From Pristionchus mayeri (taxonomy: Eukaryota; Nematoda; Chromadorea; Rhabditida; Neodiplogasteridae): 64,000 bases of DNA. Within the stretch, counting starts at the first letter, position 1, and every line of letters starts with the position of its first letter. The stretch covers positions 47,237,257 to 47,301,256 of the forward strand of contig BTRK01000006.1 in NCBI GenBank assembly GCA_036245805.1, in the 5' to 3' direction. This document shows positions 12,656 to 25,350 of this stretch, piece after piece. The notes under the pieces are model-generated. The model worked only from the letters and a program-made list of their open reading frames with translations. It did not search any database and was not told where the DNA came from. The translations under genes and the position numbers were made by a program.

Positions 12656-13609
12656 TTAGTCTGCTTTTTGACCTATTTAGCCCTCCGCAATGACAATCAG
12701 TGTATTATTTTGCAAGGGAGAATCATATCATCGAAATCGGATTACTAATTGAGTCACTGGTTAATACGAGTTTTCAGCAAGTCGGCTTCTATCAGTAAAA
12801 GACCGGATTCACTTCGTTCAGAAATGAGGGGAAGAAGCGCGGGGGGGGGGGAGCTGATACTAGATCCCGACCGGTCACACACTGAGACTGTAATCAACAG
12901 ATAGGGGCTCGTATTTACGTTGTAAGGTCGTCGGGTATCGGGTGACAGTCAATCATCCAGAGGGGGGAGAGGGACAGGGGATGAGGAGAGGGAGGGACTC
13001 AGATGATTAGTGGCGGGTGAGAAGCCCGATTAATCGTTATGTAACCACACGCCTCAGGTGGATCTCGGGTTTCAAATGATGAGCATGCAAACAAAGACAT
13101 GATATTATCGCACACCTGTACTAGGTCGATTGCGAATCATCGAACTTGAACCAAAAATAGAACAGCACAGCAAAAATCATAAAATTATGGAGAACATCAG
13201 TTTATAAAATTATGGAGAACATCAGCCACTTTGTTCGGTTCTCCTTCCGCCAAAAGCCCTTTCCTCCCTAGCAATGATGAAAGTACATAAAAATAGCGCA
13301 TTCGTTAGGAGTGTCAGATACTGGAGGAAGAGAGTCGAGTGGGGGATTAGCCTCTCAGATAATCTCAGGAAGGGGCAAGAAAGTGGGAGATGTGTGGAGG
13401 GAGAATTATCCAGCTGGTTGCTAGTCAATCGTACTTCCTCTTCCACCTCATTGAGACGCAATCAGTGAGAGCCAATTAGAAAGAACACCACCGTGCTCGT
13501 ATCTAAATTGGGGCAAACATGACCCAACGGACTGGGGTACGGTAGGAGTGAATACTGTCACTTACCATTGGCGCACTCCCGAAGCATGGAAAACATGTTG
13601 TATACTAAC

Positions 13610-13670
13610 AGGACACGAACCCCCAACTTTCGGTATTCAAGGCAGGTGCGTTAGCCACTGTATCACGATT
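13610..13670 (-). repeat. tRNA-like sequence (SINE head or tRNA relic)
   Basis: On the minus strand TGATACAGTGGCTAACGC resembles an A box and GGGGGTTCGTGTCC a B box, at tRNA-like spacing. The anticodon arm does not fold well, so this is tRNA-derived rather than a working tRNA gene. Confidence 0.45.
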
Positions 13671-13727
13671 TAGATATTTAAAATATAAAAAAAAATCGTC
13701 TCACTGTTGCTCAATATGGAGAAAGGA

Positions 13728-13840
13728 ACCGGCTCTGTACGGATTGGGTAGACAAATAAGATTTGATTGCACAAATGAGGTAGCTGTACAGTTTCGGTGG
13801 ACAACCCGGGATTTGAGTGGACAAATGACAGAAATGTGGT
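13728..13840 (+). repeat. Dispersed GGTGGACAA repeat, copy 1
   Basis: GAACCGGCTCTGTACGGATT is followed by GGGTAGACAAATAA, then TAGCTGTACAG and GGTGGACAACCCGGGATTTG. The same order occurs in inverted orientation at about 16425-16520. Unknown family. Confidence 0.55.
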
Positions 13841-14204
13841 TTGGGTGGTGAAATGAATTGTTATGTTGTAAATTTTGTATCTCTCTGGTTGCATCTAATA
13901 AATGTTGTGGACATGTTATCTTGTTTCTATACCAGCTTCTTGCATTTGCTGAAGGGCGGGCGCTCTTCAGACCTTCAATATATTGGTCACTAATTGTAAG
14001 AGGGGCAGCACCACGAGTAACGAACGCACAGACCGAATAATAAGAAAGTGGAAACGATTATGCATGCTTCGGCTGTTCACGTCTACAGCTATTTTTCATT
14101 TGAATCATATGCAAGATACAGGTGGCGGAGTGACGCGCAGCTTGCTAGGGGGATGAGTTCGATCCATACCAAGTCCCATGACCCCCCTGGGCTTGGTAAA
14201 TTGG

Positions 14205-15323
14205 TATTGGCCTCACAAGGGAAGGCCTTGCGATGTCTTTGGACTTTCGGAACGCGACCTAGTGGGATGGGTAGGTACATGAATTCTAAGAACTCCTGTA
14301 AAGTTCAATTTTGCTGAACGCCCTCAGGACACTTAAAAAATCGATATTTGTGCCCGCGTCGCGGGTATGTAAAGCCTTCTAGAAGGCCTTGACAGCAAGC
14401 ATCGGTGGTTGAATGGTAGCGAGTCAGGGCAGTAATCCTATGGACGTAGGTTCGGCATCTCTCCGGGGATAACTATTAGCATTATTTTAGCATATAGCAT
14501 TATTTTTGCGTGATAAGAAGATACTCTGGAAGCTAAAGTGAAAGCCCGTTTTTTTTCGTCTTCCCACTCTCATCTGTTGTAAATGCCGATCAGAGTGCTG
14601 TAATCAAGGAACTCTACAAAAATCGAACCATCGCCATCAAAGGATCCAAGAAAGTTATTTGTACAGCCCCGAGGAAGACATCCCTTACTCATAGCTTCAT
14701 CATGATGCCCACTTTTTTCGCTGACGGGCATTTGGGAACTCATCTTTACGTGGTATTGCCGGAGGCGTAGGGGTCGTTCCCTGCCAAAGGACATATTCAA
14801 GTCGATAATCTCGTGGTTAGTGCCAATAAGGTAGGGCACTTCAAGAGGTGGTCGTTCTCGCAGCCAGAAATTTCACATTTCATGGTGAGTTGCGCATTGA
14901 AACAGAATTGGTTAGGGGTAAGGAAGGTGACATTGGGTCTGCTATCGACAAATCCCGCGTTGTACCATCCGTGATCATCGTCGCATGATCCTTGAAGGAA
15001 CTCTACGAGTCTACCAAAAGGAGAAGATCCGTCGGGTATCACGCAAAAATAGTGCAAAAAGTTTTCCCCGGAGAGATGCCTAACCTATGTCCATAGGATT
15101 ACTGTCCTGACTCGCTACCATTCAACCACCGATGCTTTTCGTCAAGGCCTCCTGGAAGGCTTTACATACCCGCGACGCGGGCACAAATATCGATTTTTAC
15201 GTGCCCTGAGGGCGTTCAGCAAAATGGAACTTTACAGGAGTTCTTAGAATTCATGTACCTACCTATCCCACTAGGTCGCTTTCCGAAAGTCCAAAGACAT
15301 CGCAAGGCCTTCCCTTGTCAGTC
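14205..15323. repeat. Long foldback element with tRNA-like sequence in both arms
   Basis: The arms are 14205-14470 and 15062-15323. They match in inverted order over about 260 bp, including CGCCCTCAGG, CCCGCGTCGCGGGTATG (itself a small palindrome) and GGTACATGAATTC. About 590 bp lies between the arms. Each arm contains GGTTGAATGGTAGCGAGTC and GTAGGTTCGGCATCTC, which look like tRNA A and B boxes (14402-14466 and, inverted, 15067-15133). No coding sequence is recognised inside. Confidence 0.8.
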
Positions 15324-15339
15324 GCGAAAGTTAACGCTC

Positions 15340-15780
15340 CTTATATGTAGAGTCCGCAAGGTGGTTGACAGAAATCATCACACATGCCTATTTCTGGGGC
15401 TAATGTGTACCTATGGGACTGAATAGGATCATACTTTTTGAATTAGGTCGATATCTAATGTTTGAGTCAAGATATGGGCCAAAATGGGGGTGAATCGAGC
15501 ATAACGTGAAAGGTCCAAAAAGCGAGACGAGAGAAAGAGGGGCGGAGCCTATTTCTCCATTGTCTTTTCAATTCTCGAAACGATCGGGTAGAGCTTCGCC
15601 GAATCCTACAGGGAAAGAAAGCGAGCTTTCACGTAGGCAGGACGCTCTCTAGTCACGCCGGGTGAGAGACGGGTGGAGGGAGGGGAGCGATAGGGAGGAG
15701 AGGAAGCGGAGAGAGTCACGAGCCATGCGCGTTTCGAAATCAAAGAGACACATGATGAGTTCGCAACCAAATCATTCGTT
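15340..15780. other. No recognised feature
   Basis: A purine-rich stretch (15500-15730) with no supported gene. Confidence 0.35.
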
Positions 15781-15784
15781 CAAA

Positions 15785-16003
15785 AGTGAATTTGGAAGCT
15801 TTTCTCATCCTCTTTCGAATGAGCCTCCGTGACCCTGGAAAATCCTTTTCTCTGTTGGTCAGCATACGAGTTTTATAGTTTTCTAGGCAAAGTCGCTCTA
15901 TAAAACTTGTATGCTGACCTACTTAGAGATAAATTTTCCAGGGTCACGGAGGCTCATTCGATAGAGGATGAAAAGAGCTTCCAAATTCATTTTTGAGCTA
16001 GTG
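15785..16003. repeat. Foldback element
   Basis: GAATTTGGAAGCTTTTCTCATCC at the left and GGATGAAAAGAGCTTCCAAATTC at the right form the ends. The arms include CGAATGAGCCTCCGTGACCC and its inverse, with a small loop near 15890. Confidence 0.85.
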
Positions 16004-16424
16004 ATTTCGTTTCGAATGAATCCTGTGTCCCCCTAATCTCGCTTTCGAGGGGGAAAGTGTCAGAGCCGAGTGGGCGGAGCTTGCAGTGTCTACTTATATG
16101 TATGCACTTTGGACTGGATGCGTATTCCTAGAGGTATTCGGCCTCGCCAAACTACATCACCTTGCTCTTGAATTGACCTAGCTTCGCCTTTACCTGGATT
16201 CAAGACAGTGTTCTTGGTTGTCGATTTAATAGCGAAAAATTAACGGCTGAATAGAGGGAAGAATCTATACCTGTTATCTGGGCAGGGATGAACTGAAGAG
16301 CATCTTTCACATTCAGCTTGAACAATGAATGAGGCTGATAACGTAGGTTCAAAACACTGAGAACACGTCCACATAAAATAATATGATTCCTGAGATATTA
16401 CTTGATGTATCGTCACAAATATTC

Positions 16425-16520
16425 ATATGTCCACCCAAATCCCTTGTTGTCCACCGCAACCGTACAGCTACTTTATTTGTCCACCCAATCCGTACAGAGC
16501 CAAGGAACCGATTGTTTTGC
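16425..16520 (-). repeat. Dispersed GGTGGACAA repeat, copy 2
   Basis: Inverted relative to 13728-13840. Shared blocks are TTGTCCACCCAATCCGTACAGAG and the TGTCCACC motif repeated three times. Next to it, at 16594-16631, a 20-bp unit AATAATATTGATTGATGCTC is duplicated in tandem. Confidence 0.5.
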
Positions 16521-16819
16521 AACATATTGAAAACAGCTCGTGATTGGACAACGTGCATAGGGTAACAACCGTCACGATATGTTACTGTAGAATAATATTG
16601 ATTGATGCTCAATAATATTGATTGATGCTCTTTTGTACAAAAATTGATCTAAGGAACTAAATTTGCTCCACCGAACCGAAATTGCGGAAATTCGACTTAC
16701 GATATTCCAAATGTGTATTTTCGTATGGAATTTAGGCTTGTTTAGACCATAACCTACCACATCATTGTCGACCATGACCAACCAAGAGAAGCTTCCAGGT
16801 GAATAGAATTTGTCGATTT

Positions 16820-16849
16820 GTATGACCGCCAAGATATTGGCGGTCATAC
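16820..16849. repeat. Short perfect palindrome
   Basis: GTATGACCGCCAAGATATTGGCGGTCATAC is a 30-bp near-perfect hairpin with flanking CAAAT/TTTGT-like symmetry. Its role is unknown. Confidence 0.6.
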
Positions 16850-17154
16850 AAATCTACGACTATGGGGTGTCATGGGTTTACATGCTCTGTAAACAGCTAT
16901 GTTGACAACTCTGCTCAAATGAGAACGAATACACAACCCTGCACATATCCGAGCGTATAAATACTCGTATGCTCCCTATTTTAATATTTGTTTTCGAAAT
17001 GGACGGTGTAAACCATCTTCAATCACTGATCGAGAGACAAAATAGGGAAAGAAACATTGGATATACGGGATATCGAAGAAAGTGACAAATGTAAACAATT
17101 GTGATCGAATATCTGTCTGATAAGGAATGGGGTATTGATCTGCACGCTTCGCTG

Positions 17155-17320
17155 GAATATATATAAATCTCGAAGATGACGGTCAATATCAAAATTCGGA
17201 CGGCGCAGTTTGAAAGAGCATCATTTGGCATTCTTGTAGGTAAATTTGTTGCCAGATAGGACACACTTTTTTCATACCACCGCTCACTCCCCTCAAATGG
17301 TCGATTCTCTCGCGATTCGT
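17155..17320. repeat. End fragment of the GAATCGCGAGAGAATCGACC terminal-repeat family
   Basis: GGTCGATTCTCTCGCGATTC (near 17300) and the upstream GAGCATCATTTGGC and CTCGAAGATGACGG blocks match one end of the complete element at 50655-51830. Only one end is visible here. Confidence 0.6.
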
Positions 17321-17754
17321 CTCATATGCATTGCGATCTTCATTCAATCATAAACATTAATTGTGATAATGATTGAAATGATGTGTGAAATTTAATGTAC
17401 AATAGTTTCTTGAGCACTTGCTCTAATTAAAAAGTGTATTAGCATTATCTATTGCATCTCGCACCTTCCCATACCACTTATTTTCAACTCAGTAGCTGTT
17501 AACTTTTCCTCTTATTCTTGACAAAATTATATATTCACAGGCGCCTACTTTGCCTCTACTTTCTCCGCTGCAAGGCACGGAGAAACATTTAATTATTTTC
17601 TGGTGTTCAACGTACTCAATATATTCAGAGGAAATTTTTTTTTGCAATATGGATATAAGAAGAGGCTTGTTTGTTGTCAAATGATCGTCAATTAACGATT
17701 AACTTAAGACTTTTTAAAATCAAAAATTCCAATACATTCAGGGGTATTACCACG

Positions 17755-18255
17755 AAATGTAAATTTCATTTCGTAAATGCAAATTTTGGAAAAAAATATA
17801 TAGAAAAAAATATGGAAATTCATTTTTTGGAAAGGCAAGAAATGGAAAATAAATGCACGTTTTGGAAATTTTTCCATGAAATGTAGTACGGTAGCTGAGC
17901 GGAATTCTACCGTAACCTATGGAGCATTTCCGTCATTTATCAGCAAATTCGAAACATTGTATTATTTTCCTTTATTATATTATTATTGTAATTAACAATA
18001 CTAATAATTAAAGAAAGAAAATATGCAAAATAATGCAAAATCAATGTTTGAATGTAATCGTTCTATTTCGCGGTTCTCTCGATGCAGCGAAAAATACCAT
18101 AACCAGTGGAAAAATTTCCAAAATGGGTCTTTCTAAAAATGTTTTTTCAATATATTTTTTTCCACAACTGTTTTTTCCAAAAAGCAAATTTTTCAGATAT
18201 TTTTTTCTAAATTTTATTTTTACGAAAAATTCTTTTACAAAATGAAATTTCCAAA
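17755..18255. repeat. Diverged foldback element
   Basis: About 130 bp at 17755-17885, rich in GGAAATTT and TTTGGAAAAAAATATAT, is mirrored imperfectly at 18100-18255. The sequence between is AT-rich with no coding signal. Confidence 0.55.
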
Positions 18256-18336
18256 ACAAATTTTACGAATCGGGGTAGTACCCATTCAGGTACCTCACTT
18301 CACTACACTCCACCTGCGACTAGGTATTCACTACGT

Positions 18337-19485
18337 AAAAAATATCTTAAGAGACCCTCCACCAGAGAACGTAACAACTGTGCAGGAGTCCACGGATGGC
18401 CAAAAATTCAATAATTCCTGTACTTTTTTCTGATGTATAGGTCCCGAGTGCCGATTGACGGCCGCAATAACTAAGTCTGGGGGTCGATTTTGAAAAAGTT
18501 TCATATACCCCCATTTTTGGGGTCGAAAAATTCGATATCTCAGAATGACATGGGATATTGATTTTCTGACTTAATTTCACGCGTAGAAAACGAATTTCTA
18601 TGTTAGAACTCGAAAAAATGAGAAATAACAAAAATATCGTCGAAAAACTCATTTTTTGACTATATTTCACGAGATTAAAATTTTGTGAAAAATTTCGGAG
18701 TGTTATCGATATGATTTTCGAAATCTACATCTAAAAGTACTTCTAAGGTGATTTTTTCAGAATTTTATTTCATATTTATGGATTATCTTAATGTTTGAAT
18801 TGTTGTATTTGCCAAAAAAATATAAATTCAAAAATTTTGTTTTTTTAATTCCAGAGATTTTTAATGATAACTTATTAATTTCGCATTTTCACGAGCTCTA
18901 GATTGAAAAATCGGTTCCTACGGCCCAAAATACGACAGAAAATGTGTATTTCATCTAATTCTGTGAGATCGACTTTTTCCACCTAATTGTCTGGTATAGA
19001 AAAAAATGAATTTTCGATTTATTCGATTTTGCGGTTTTTCAAGGCTCTAATATGAAGATTATGCTTAAATTAGTCGATTATATGCTCTCGGCGATAGATA
19101 ATGAACGAGATGGGCTTAGAAAGCGACATGGCGTGAAGACATAGTCGAGATTTTGGCTTGATTTTACCAGTTCTGGAGCTCATTCCCAAAAAAGGCCCAT
19201 TTTTAAAATTCTGAAAAAATCACCTTAGATGTACTTTTAGATTTCGAAAATCATATCGATAACACTCCGAAATTTTTCACAAAATTTTAATCTCGTGAAA
19301 TATAGTCAAAAAATGAGTTTTTTTTCTTTTTCAAAATCGACCCCCAGACTTAGTTATTGCGGCCGTCAATCAGCACTCGGGACCTACACTTCAGAAAAAA
19401 AGTACAGGAATTATTGAATTTTTGGCCATCCGTGGACCTTCTACGCTCTCTCATGGAGGGTCTCTTAAAATTCGAATATTTTAGG
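18337..19485. mobile_element. Non-autonomous element with long terminal inverted repeats
   Basis: The outer ends share TTAAGAGACCCTCCA and its inverse. Arms continue through GTCCACGGATGGCCAAAAA, GGGGGTCGATTTTGAAAAAG and GGAGTGTTATCGATATGATT and their inverses, about 400 bp on the left and 285 bp on the right. The right arm lacks about 100 bp present on the left. No transposase is encoded. Confidence 0.75.
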
Positions 19486-19971
19486 AACATGACGGATTGA
19501 ATGCTTACGAATGTTGACCTGAGTCCATCACATCATGTAGGTTTAATAATTTTACTTCACTGTTTTCATCCCAGCACTCATTCATAGCTCACTGACGAAT
19601 GTATGGGGGCGGACAAAACCGTAAGGGATCACCGTTCGCTGGAGATTTGATCTAGCAACTTGGGAGTTGTTTCATTGTTATTACAGTACCGCAAGGTCTC
19701 CTCCCAGGCGTGCGCGGCGCGGAGGGTCGCGGAGGGTCGCATGAGGTAGCATCACTCCCAGATACCCTTCAAAGTGTGTATTTTTCACTGACTTTTCGGC
19801 TGTGGGTTCTTCTGACAAATAAGAGGAGGCGATGAGAGGGACTCCAATGATGACCCATACGAATAGTTGTTCAAACTGAATATTTTGAAACGCAGATTTC
19901 TCCGATCTATCGGTAGTTGTCAGAAGAACCCACAGCCAAAAATTCAGTGAAAAAGACACACTTTGAAGGGT

Positions 19972-22868
19972 GTTCCGGTTCTTTGCGAGGGTGACGGGCG
20001 GTCGCTCGCTCCATTCTCCCTCCCATTCCCGGCCCTCCCCACGAAACCGGTGGTGCGGTAGGGGAGGTACACCAAGATGGTTAGTCGCCAACGCCAATTC
20101 GTCATCGGAACCCTAAACGTGAGGACCCTGTCGTCGAAATCTCGCCTTCTGGAGTTCGATCGCGCAATGTTAAAAATCAACTACGATGTCATTGGACTAA
20201 GTGAATCGCGTGTTGCTGGTCATGGTTGCGTGAGTCTGCCCGCTTGTCAATCTGTTATGTTCCACTCGGGTGGAGTCTCCGCTCATCGAGGAGTTGCGTT
20301 TCTGGTCAAATCAAATCTAGCAAAAGAATCCAAATTCAGAGCAATTAATGACAGACTAGCGATTCTTACTATTCCATCGAAGAAGCTCCACCTAGTCCTC
20401 GTTTATGCTCCGACAAGTGCCTCAACAGATGACGTTTACGACCAATGCCTCGATGAAGTGGAGTCCGCAGTCAAGAAAGCGCCCGATGGATACACGCCTT
20501 TTGTACTGGGAGATTTGAATGGAAGAGTGAAGAGAGAACTGGGAATTGAAAACATCGTCGGTCATTATACCTATGCCGAGATGAATGATCGTGGAAGAAG
20601 GATAGTCGAATTGTGCTCAAGACTCGAGATGAGAGTGTGGAACACGTGGCATGCATCCCGAATGAACAGAAGATGGACATGGAGGGGTCCTGGGGGAGAC
20701 GTCAAACATCAACTAGACTTTCTCATTGGCCCTCCCTCTGCACCTATCGTCAAATCAACGGTAGTCAATCGACTCGAATACGATACGGACCATCGACTAG
20801 TGAGAATGACGCTGGAAATTGGAGGAGTTACGAAATGGAGAATGAACAGCTCAATAACGAAGACATTTGACAGAAATGAGTATCGAGCAAACGCGTCAGC
20901 ATTGTCAGATTTGCCCATCCCTATCCCTTATGACACGAAAGAAGCTTATCAATCAATAATTACGCTTACGAATCTGACGGCAACAGGTTGTTGGAAAGAG
21001 AAGGAGATAAGATCAAAATTTTCAATCGAAACCAAAGCTTTATTACGACGAAGATGTGAATTGAGATCAGATCCTCTGAAGGCCCATGAATATGTTATTG
21101 CATGTCAGGAAGCGCGCTTAAGTTTGCAAAATGATATTGAAAAGTCAAAAGAGGATGATCTTAGAGAAGCAATACGGCGAGGAAAAGGAGTCACAAGTGT
21201 TTTGAGAGCTCATGAACCAACAAAAAGGAGATTTCTACTGAAAGATCAGTCTGGGTTCTTATCGCAAATTGCTACTGAGGAACAAGTGAAAGATTTCTAC
21301 GAGAATTAATATTCACCGAATGTAATGATTATGCGATCCAAACCTGCCGAAATAGATTATCTCCCTAATTTCCAATGTGACGAAATATCTACGGCAATTG
21401 ACTCTTTAAAGAATGGACATGCTGCTGGAACTGACAAAATTCTACCAGATATGCTGAGACTCTCTCGCGATACAATCTCTCCTCTGATCACGAAACTTCT
21501 AAATGATATGATCAGTGGATGTGATATTCCACCTGAAATGATGATTGCTCGAATTTCCTTGATTTACAAGTCCGGAGAAGCAAGCGACATATCTAATTTC
21601 CGTCCTATCGCCTTACTCTCAGTTGTCCAAAAAGTCATTACAAAAGCCATATTAAATCGGATATCGCCAATTCTTGAGTTAGCTGAAGATTCAAGGCAAG
21701 CTGGATTTCGATATGGCTACAGTACTATTGATCATATTCACACAGTATGCCAACTCGTTGAGAAGAGCCACGAATACAACATGCCAATTCATATGGCATT
21801 AGTAGACTACAAAAGGCATTCGATTCAATTGAGTGGAATGCTGTGTAGAAGGCACTATCAATCAATGGTATCCACCCTAAGCTCATCGATATCCTAAGCC
21901 GTTTGTACCAATCAACTATTACTAAAATCCAAGTCAACGAGAGTCTGGTCGAAGTTAAAGTTGCACGAGGTGTCAAACAGGGAGATACGATCAGCCCCAA
22001 GCTTTTCAATTGCACCCTTCGAATGGCTTTGGATCAAATTGACTGGGAAAACCTTGGAATAATGGTAAATGGAGTCCGAATGACTACGCTTTCTTATGCG
22101 GACGACGTTGTGGTGGTGGCTAGAAGCAGAAGTGACCTTATGAGAATGATGGAGAAGTTGATCGATGCAAGTGGAACTGTGGGATTGCTAGTTCACAGCG
22201 GAAAGACCATGCTATTGGCTGAAGATGCAATTAATAGACAACCGATATCAATCAATAACCTCCAGTTTGAATATAAGGACGGTGGGAAGTACCTTGACAA
22301 ATGGATTTCCCTCCCGCTAGATAATCCCAAAGAAATTAAGAGGAGGATTCAAGCTGGTTGGAATGCATGGTCGAAGATAAGCGAACTTCTTCGGCATCGC
22401 CTTGTTAGTGCTGAATCGAAAAGAAGAGCCTTTGATTCATGTATCACACCATGTGTGTTATATGGATGTGAGGCTTGGTCGCTGCGTGCTGGTGACAAAG
22501 AGGCTCTCGCAGTAGCACAAAGAAAGATGGAGAGAAAAATGCTTAGAGGAAGATGGCAGGATCGATGGAGTAATGAAAGAGTGAGGAAAGCAACTGGAAT
22601 CAAGGATTGGGTCAGAGAAGCTGAAAGAAGAAAGCTAATATGGGCGAATAAGATAAGAAATATGAAAGACGATAGATGGGCAAGAAGACTGACTATATGG
22701 ACACCTTACGACTATCTGAACATGCGAGGACAAGGAAGACCGAAGGAACGTTGGCGTAATGACTTGAAACGATTGATTGGTTCGAATTGGTGGAGTATCG
22801 ATAATGAAGATTGGCGAGAGCGACTACCCTGATCAGCGCCCAGAAAGCGATACTGATAAATTCATTCA
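19972..22868 (+). mobile_element. RTE-like non-LTR retrotransposon, near full length
   Basis: This 2.9-kb element is flanked by the direct repeat TTTGAAGGGT at 19962-19971 and 22869-22878, a 10-bp target-site duplication. It ends in a short ATTC-type repeat (AAATTCATTCAT), as RTE elements do. It has a single endonuclease plus reverse transcriptase reading frame and no LTRs. Confidence 0.8.
20077..22832 (+). pseudogene. AP endonuclease / reverse transcriptase of the RTE-like element, disabled
   Basis: The N-terminal part is an APE-type endonuclease: GTLNVRTL, an IGLSESR block, LGDLNGRV and a late DTDHRLV in the place of the catalytic S/TDH motif. The reverse transcriptase follows: NFRPIALLS, QAGFR, LVDY at the first catalytic Asp, GVKQGDTISP, YADDVVVV. 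The C-terminal tail is basic and Trp-rich (GRPKERWRNDL). A TAA at 21307-21309 breaks the frame between the two domains, and a frameshift just after the LVDY motif (about 21815-21835) moves the rest to another frame. This copy is therefore dead. It would copy its RNA at nicked target DNA if intact. The clade call is by motif memory. Confidence 0.82.
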
Positions 22869-22958
22869 TTTGAAGGGTATCTGGGAGTGATGCGACATAA
22901 TGCGACCCGCAGCGCTCCTCCGCGCCGCGCTAGTCCGGGGGGGGGGCGTGCGGCACTG

Positions 22959-23290
22959 TGCTCTCTACTAAATGACCCTGATTATATCATCTAACTAGGC
23001 GATCTTGAGTTTCACTCCCTATCGCCGCATTTTCATGATCCAACGTTTATAAATTAAGCGGCAAATCATGATTACATAAACACAAATAACAGTAATAAAA
23101 ATAACAGTCACTATTCCAGTACACCAATAATACTGCAACAGAGTAACGTGGGTATCATTTGGTTACATTTGGTGTTTATCTAACCATGATCTTCCATCAA
23201 AATTCTCAATTTTGGACCGTGAACGGTAATAAGGAGTGAAACTCAATATCGCCTAGTTCGTGGATCTAATCAGGGCGATGTAGTAGAGGG
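22959..23290. mobile_element. MITE with ~60-bp terminal inverted repeats
   Basis: The left end starts CTCTCTACTAAATGACCCTG and includes AACTAGGCGAT and GAGTTTCACTCC. The right end repeats these inverted. It directly abuts the right end of the foldback element above. About 210 bp of AT-rich sequence lies inside, with no coding. Confidence 0.75.
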
Positions 23291-24838
23291 TATACTTATT
23301 ACTACAACACCTCCCGTTGAAAGATCGAATCTCAAGCAAATGGCAATCCGTTGTGGTTTTGCACGTCGATTGTGAAGTTTTGTAACATTCGTAATAGATA
23401 ATTCAAGGCATGATGATAATGCACAGTCAACAAGTTGATTCTACAATTCATAGCCTTGGGAATTAATATAGTATTGTGATATTATTTTGATATGTCATGT
23501 AAATCCACATTCTTTAAGTAACGGCTGTGATTCGCGATTCATCCTGCGTTCGCTATCTCATTCTGCATAAATGCGTTGTCATATTCACAATCACACTCAA
23601 CTGACATTCGCTCTTGTGAGTATCCACTGGTCACATTGAAACTCGCAAAAGACATTCGCAGATTCACTCAAGACTTTGCCCAATGGATTCATGCTGAATA
23701 ATCAGAATATTAAAATCAAGATTATGTCATATTTGAAAATTGTTATTGCCTAGATCTCAGAAAACTGGCACCTGCAAGAGCCTTTTGCAGATTTTACAAA
23801 CCCAATTTGTCGTTCAATCGATTACGTTTTGATGGAAGTCCCTGCACGTTTCGAAAAAAGAACTACGGCAAGGTCGGACAGAATATGTTCACAGGATAAC
23901 AAAAAAGAGCTTGTATAAATCTGCAATAAAAGTCTTGCATCTGCCAGAAATCGAACCAATGACTCTCACGACTAGAGTGCATAAACAGGGTGTTTCCCGA
24001 CGCGATTATGCTGAAAACTGCAAGGAACGGCTTCATATATCCATAGAACTAAACAAAGGAGCGCAACTCTGCTAGTATATCCTTCTGCGTCTCGAAAAAA
24101 TATGACGATTGAGCAGATCTTACGAAATCGAAGTTTTGACCTGTAGAAATGGTCGCTGTGTTTCCTTCATCTGTTGCACTACGGCATCCATTAATTTCTC
24201 GCACATGTCCAACGCCGGGTAAAGTTGATAGCCCGCAGTCTGCATCTAGTCTGCATCATTTTTTTTACTAGACGACAATGAACGCAGGGGCAATGAAAGC
24301 ACATAGCATGATAGCAAGCGAGCCAATAGTCGGCCGTACTCTCATGGATGAACTTCGACAAGAATACCGTAATCCATATACAGTATCCTAGATACCGTAA
24401 TCCTCCTGACTCACCATCACGAACTGATTTTTCTTCTTCTAAAATTGGCACAAAAAATCGGTTCTGTATAGTTTCAATTACAACTCTTCGAGCAATATTT
24501 ATTTTTATTTGTTCAGATTTGTTAAAATTGTATCGAATCGATAAAGAATCCATAAGTTGTTGCTCCTGCTAACGTTGTTCGTAAAAATGTAGGTAGAGCA
24601 GCAGCTCAATTTTTTGCACTAGATGCAGCTCAGCAAATATACACTGTTAACGGGTGAAAGGGCCGTTCAACCTCGGGGTGACCTGATGCGACTCTCCCCC
24701 CCCCCCCCCCCCCGACTCTCCGTGTGCCTTTCTTTAGGAGGGCAACTATGTGTAACTGTATATTTATCAAGAAAATTACAAATCGTCAGAGTATCGTGCA
24801 ATCAGTAGGAAATATCAGATCTCTCTAGTAAGAAGGTA
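23291..24838. other. No recognised gene
   Basis: AT-rich with a 16-base C homopolymer near 24700. Open frames are short and unlike any family I know. Confidence 0.4.
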
Positions 24839-25350
24839 TTGGTGTGTTCCAAAAGTTCGTGGAATTTTTTTCCAAAAAAATATTTCTTTGAAGGGATGAA
24901 TCTCACTGACTAATAGTACATACCATTGAGTAGGGCAATCGGTGCTCTTCATTTTCCGCGCTACATAGATATGCAATTTCGAGGTTCACACGAATAGTGA
25001 GCTTCCGAAATTGTGTCTCAAAAATGACCAAACGTCCAATTCTTTCCTATGAAGAGACAGAATTCATGTGATAATGCCTAGTTACTTGGTAGTTGCCAAC
25101 TAGCTTGCTGGACACTATCCTGGCCCTCTGAATCGCGCTGTACATTTATTACAAGACTCGAAATTTTCAACGTGTTTTCAAAATTTTCATCGATTTTGAT
25201 ACCAACAAAGGTTCCAAACGACAATAAATAATTTATAACGAATTTGCATTGCAAATTTAGAGCGATTGATTAGCAAACAACCATGAAAATTTCAAAAATG
25301 ACCTTCCTTCGGCAAGATTTAAAAAAAAGTTTTGATGTTTTTCGGCGGTC

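Larger units (their letters stand above)
19683..22959. mobile_element. Foldback element split by a retrotransposon
   Basis: The ends (19683-19778 and 22869-22959) match in inverted order over about 90 bp, including GGGTCGCAT and CACTCCCAGATACCCTTCA. The left part also holds an inner inverted repeat (19768-19825 with 19916-19971; AGAAGAACCCACAGCC). An RTE-like element lies inside at 19972-22868, so the foldback element was about 380 bp before the insertion. Confidence 0.75.

Noticed and set aside
19683..22959. A novel retrotransposon with terminal inverted repeats
   Set aside because: The 10-bp direct repeat TTTGAAGGGT immediately around the RT element shows a plain insertion into an existing foldback element.
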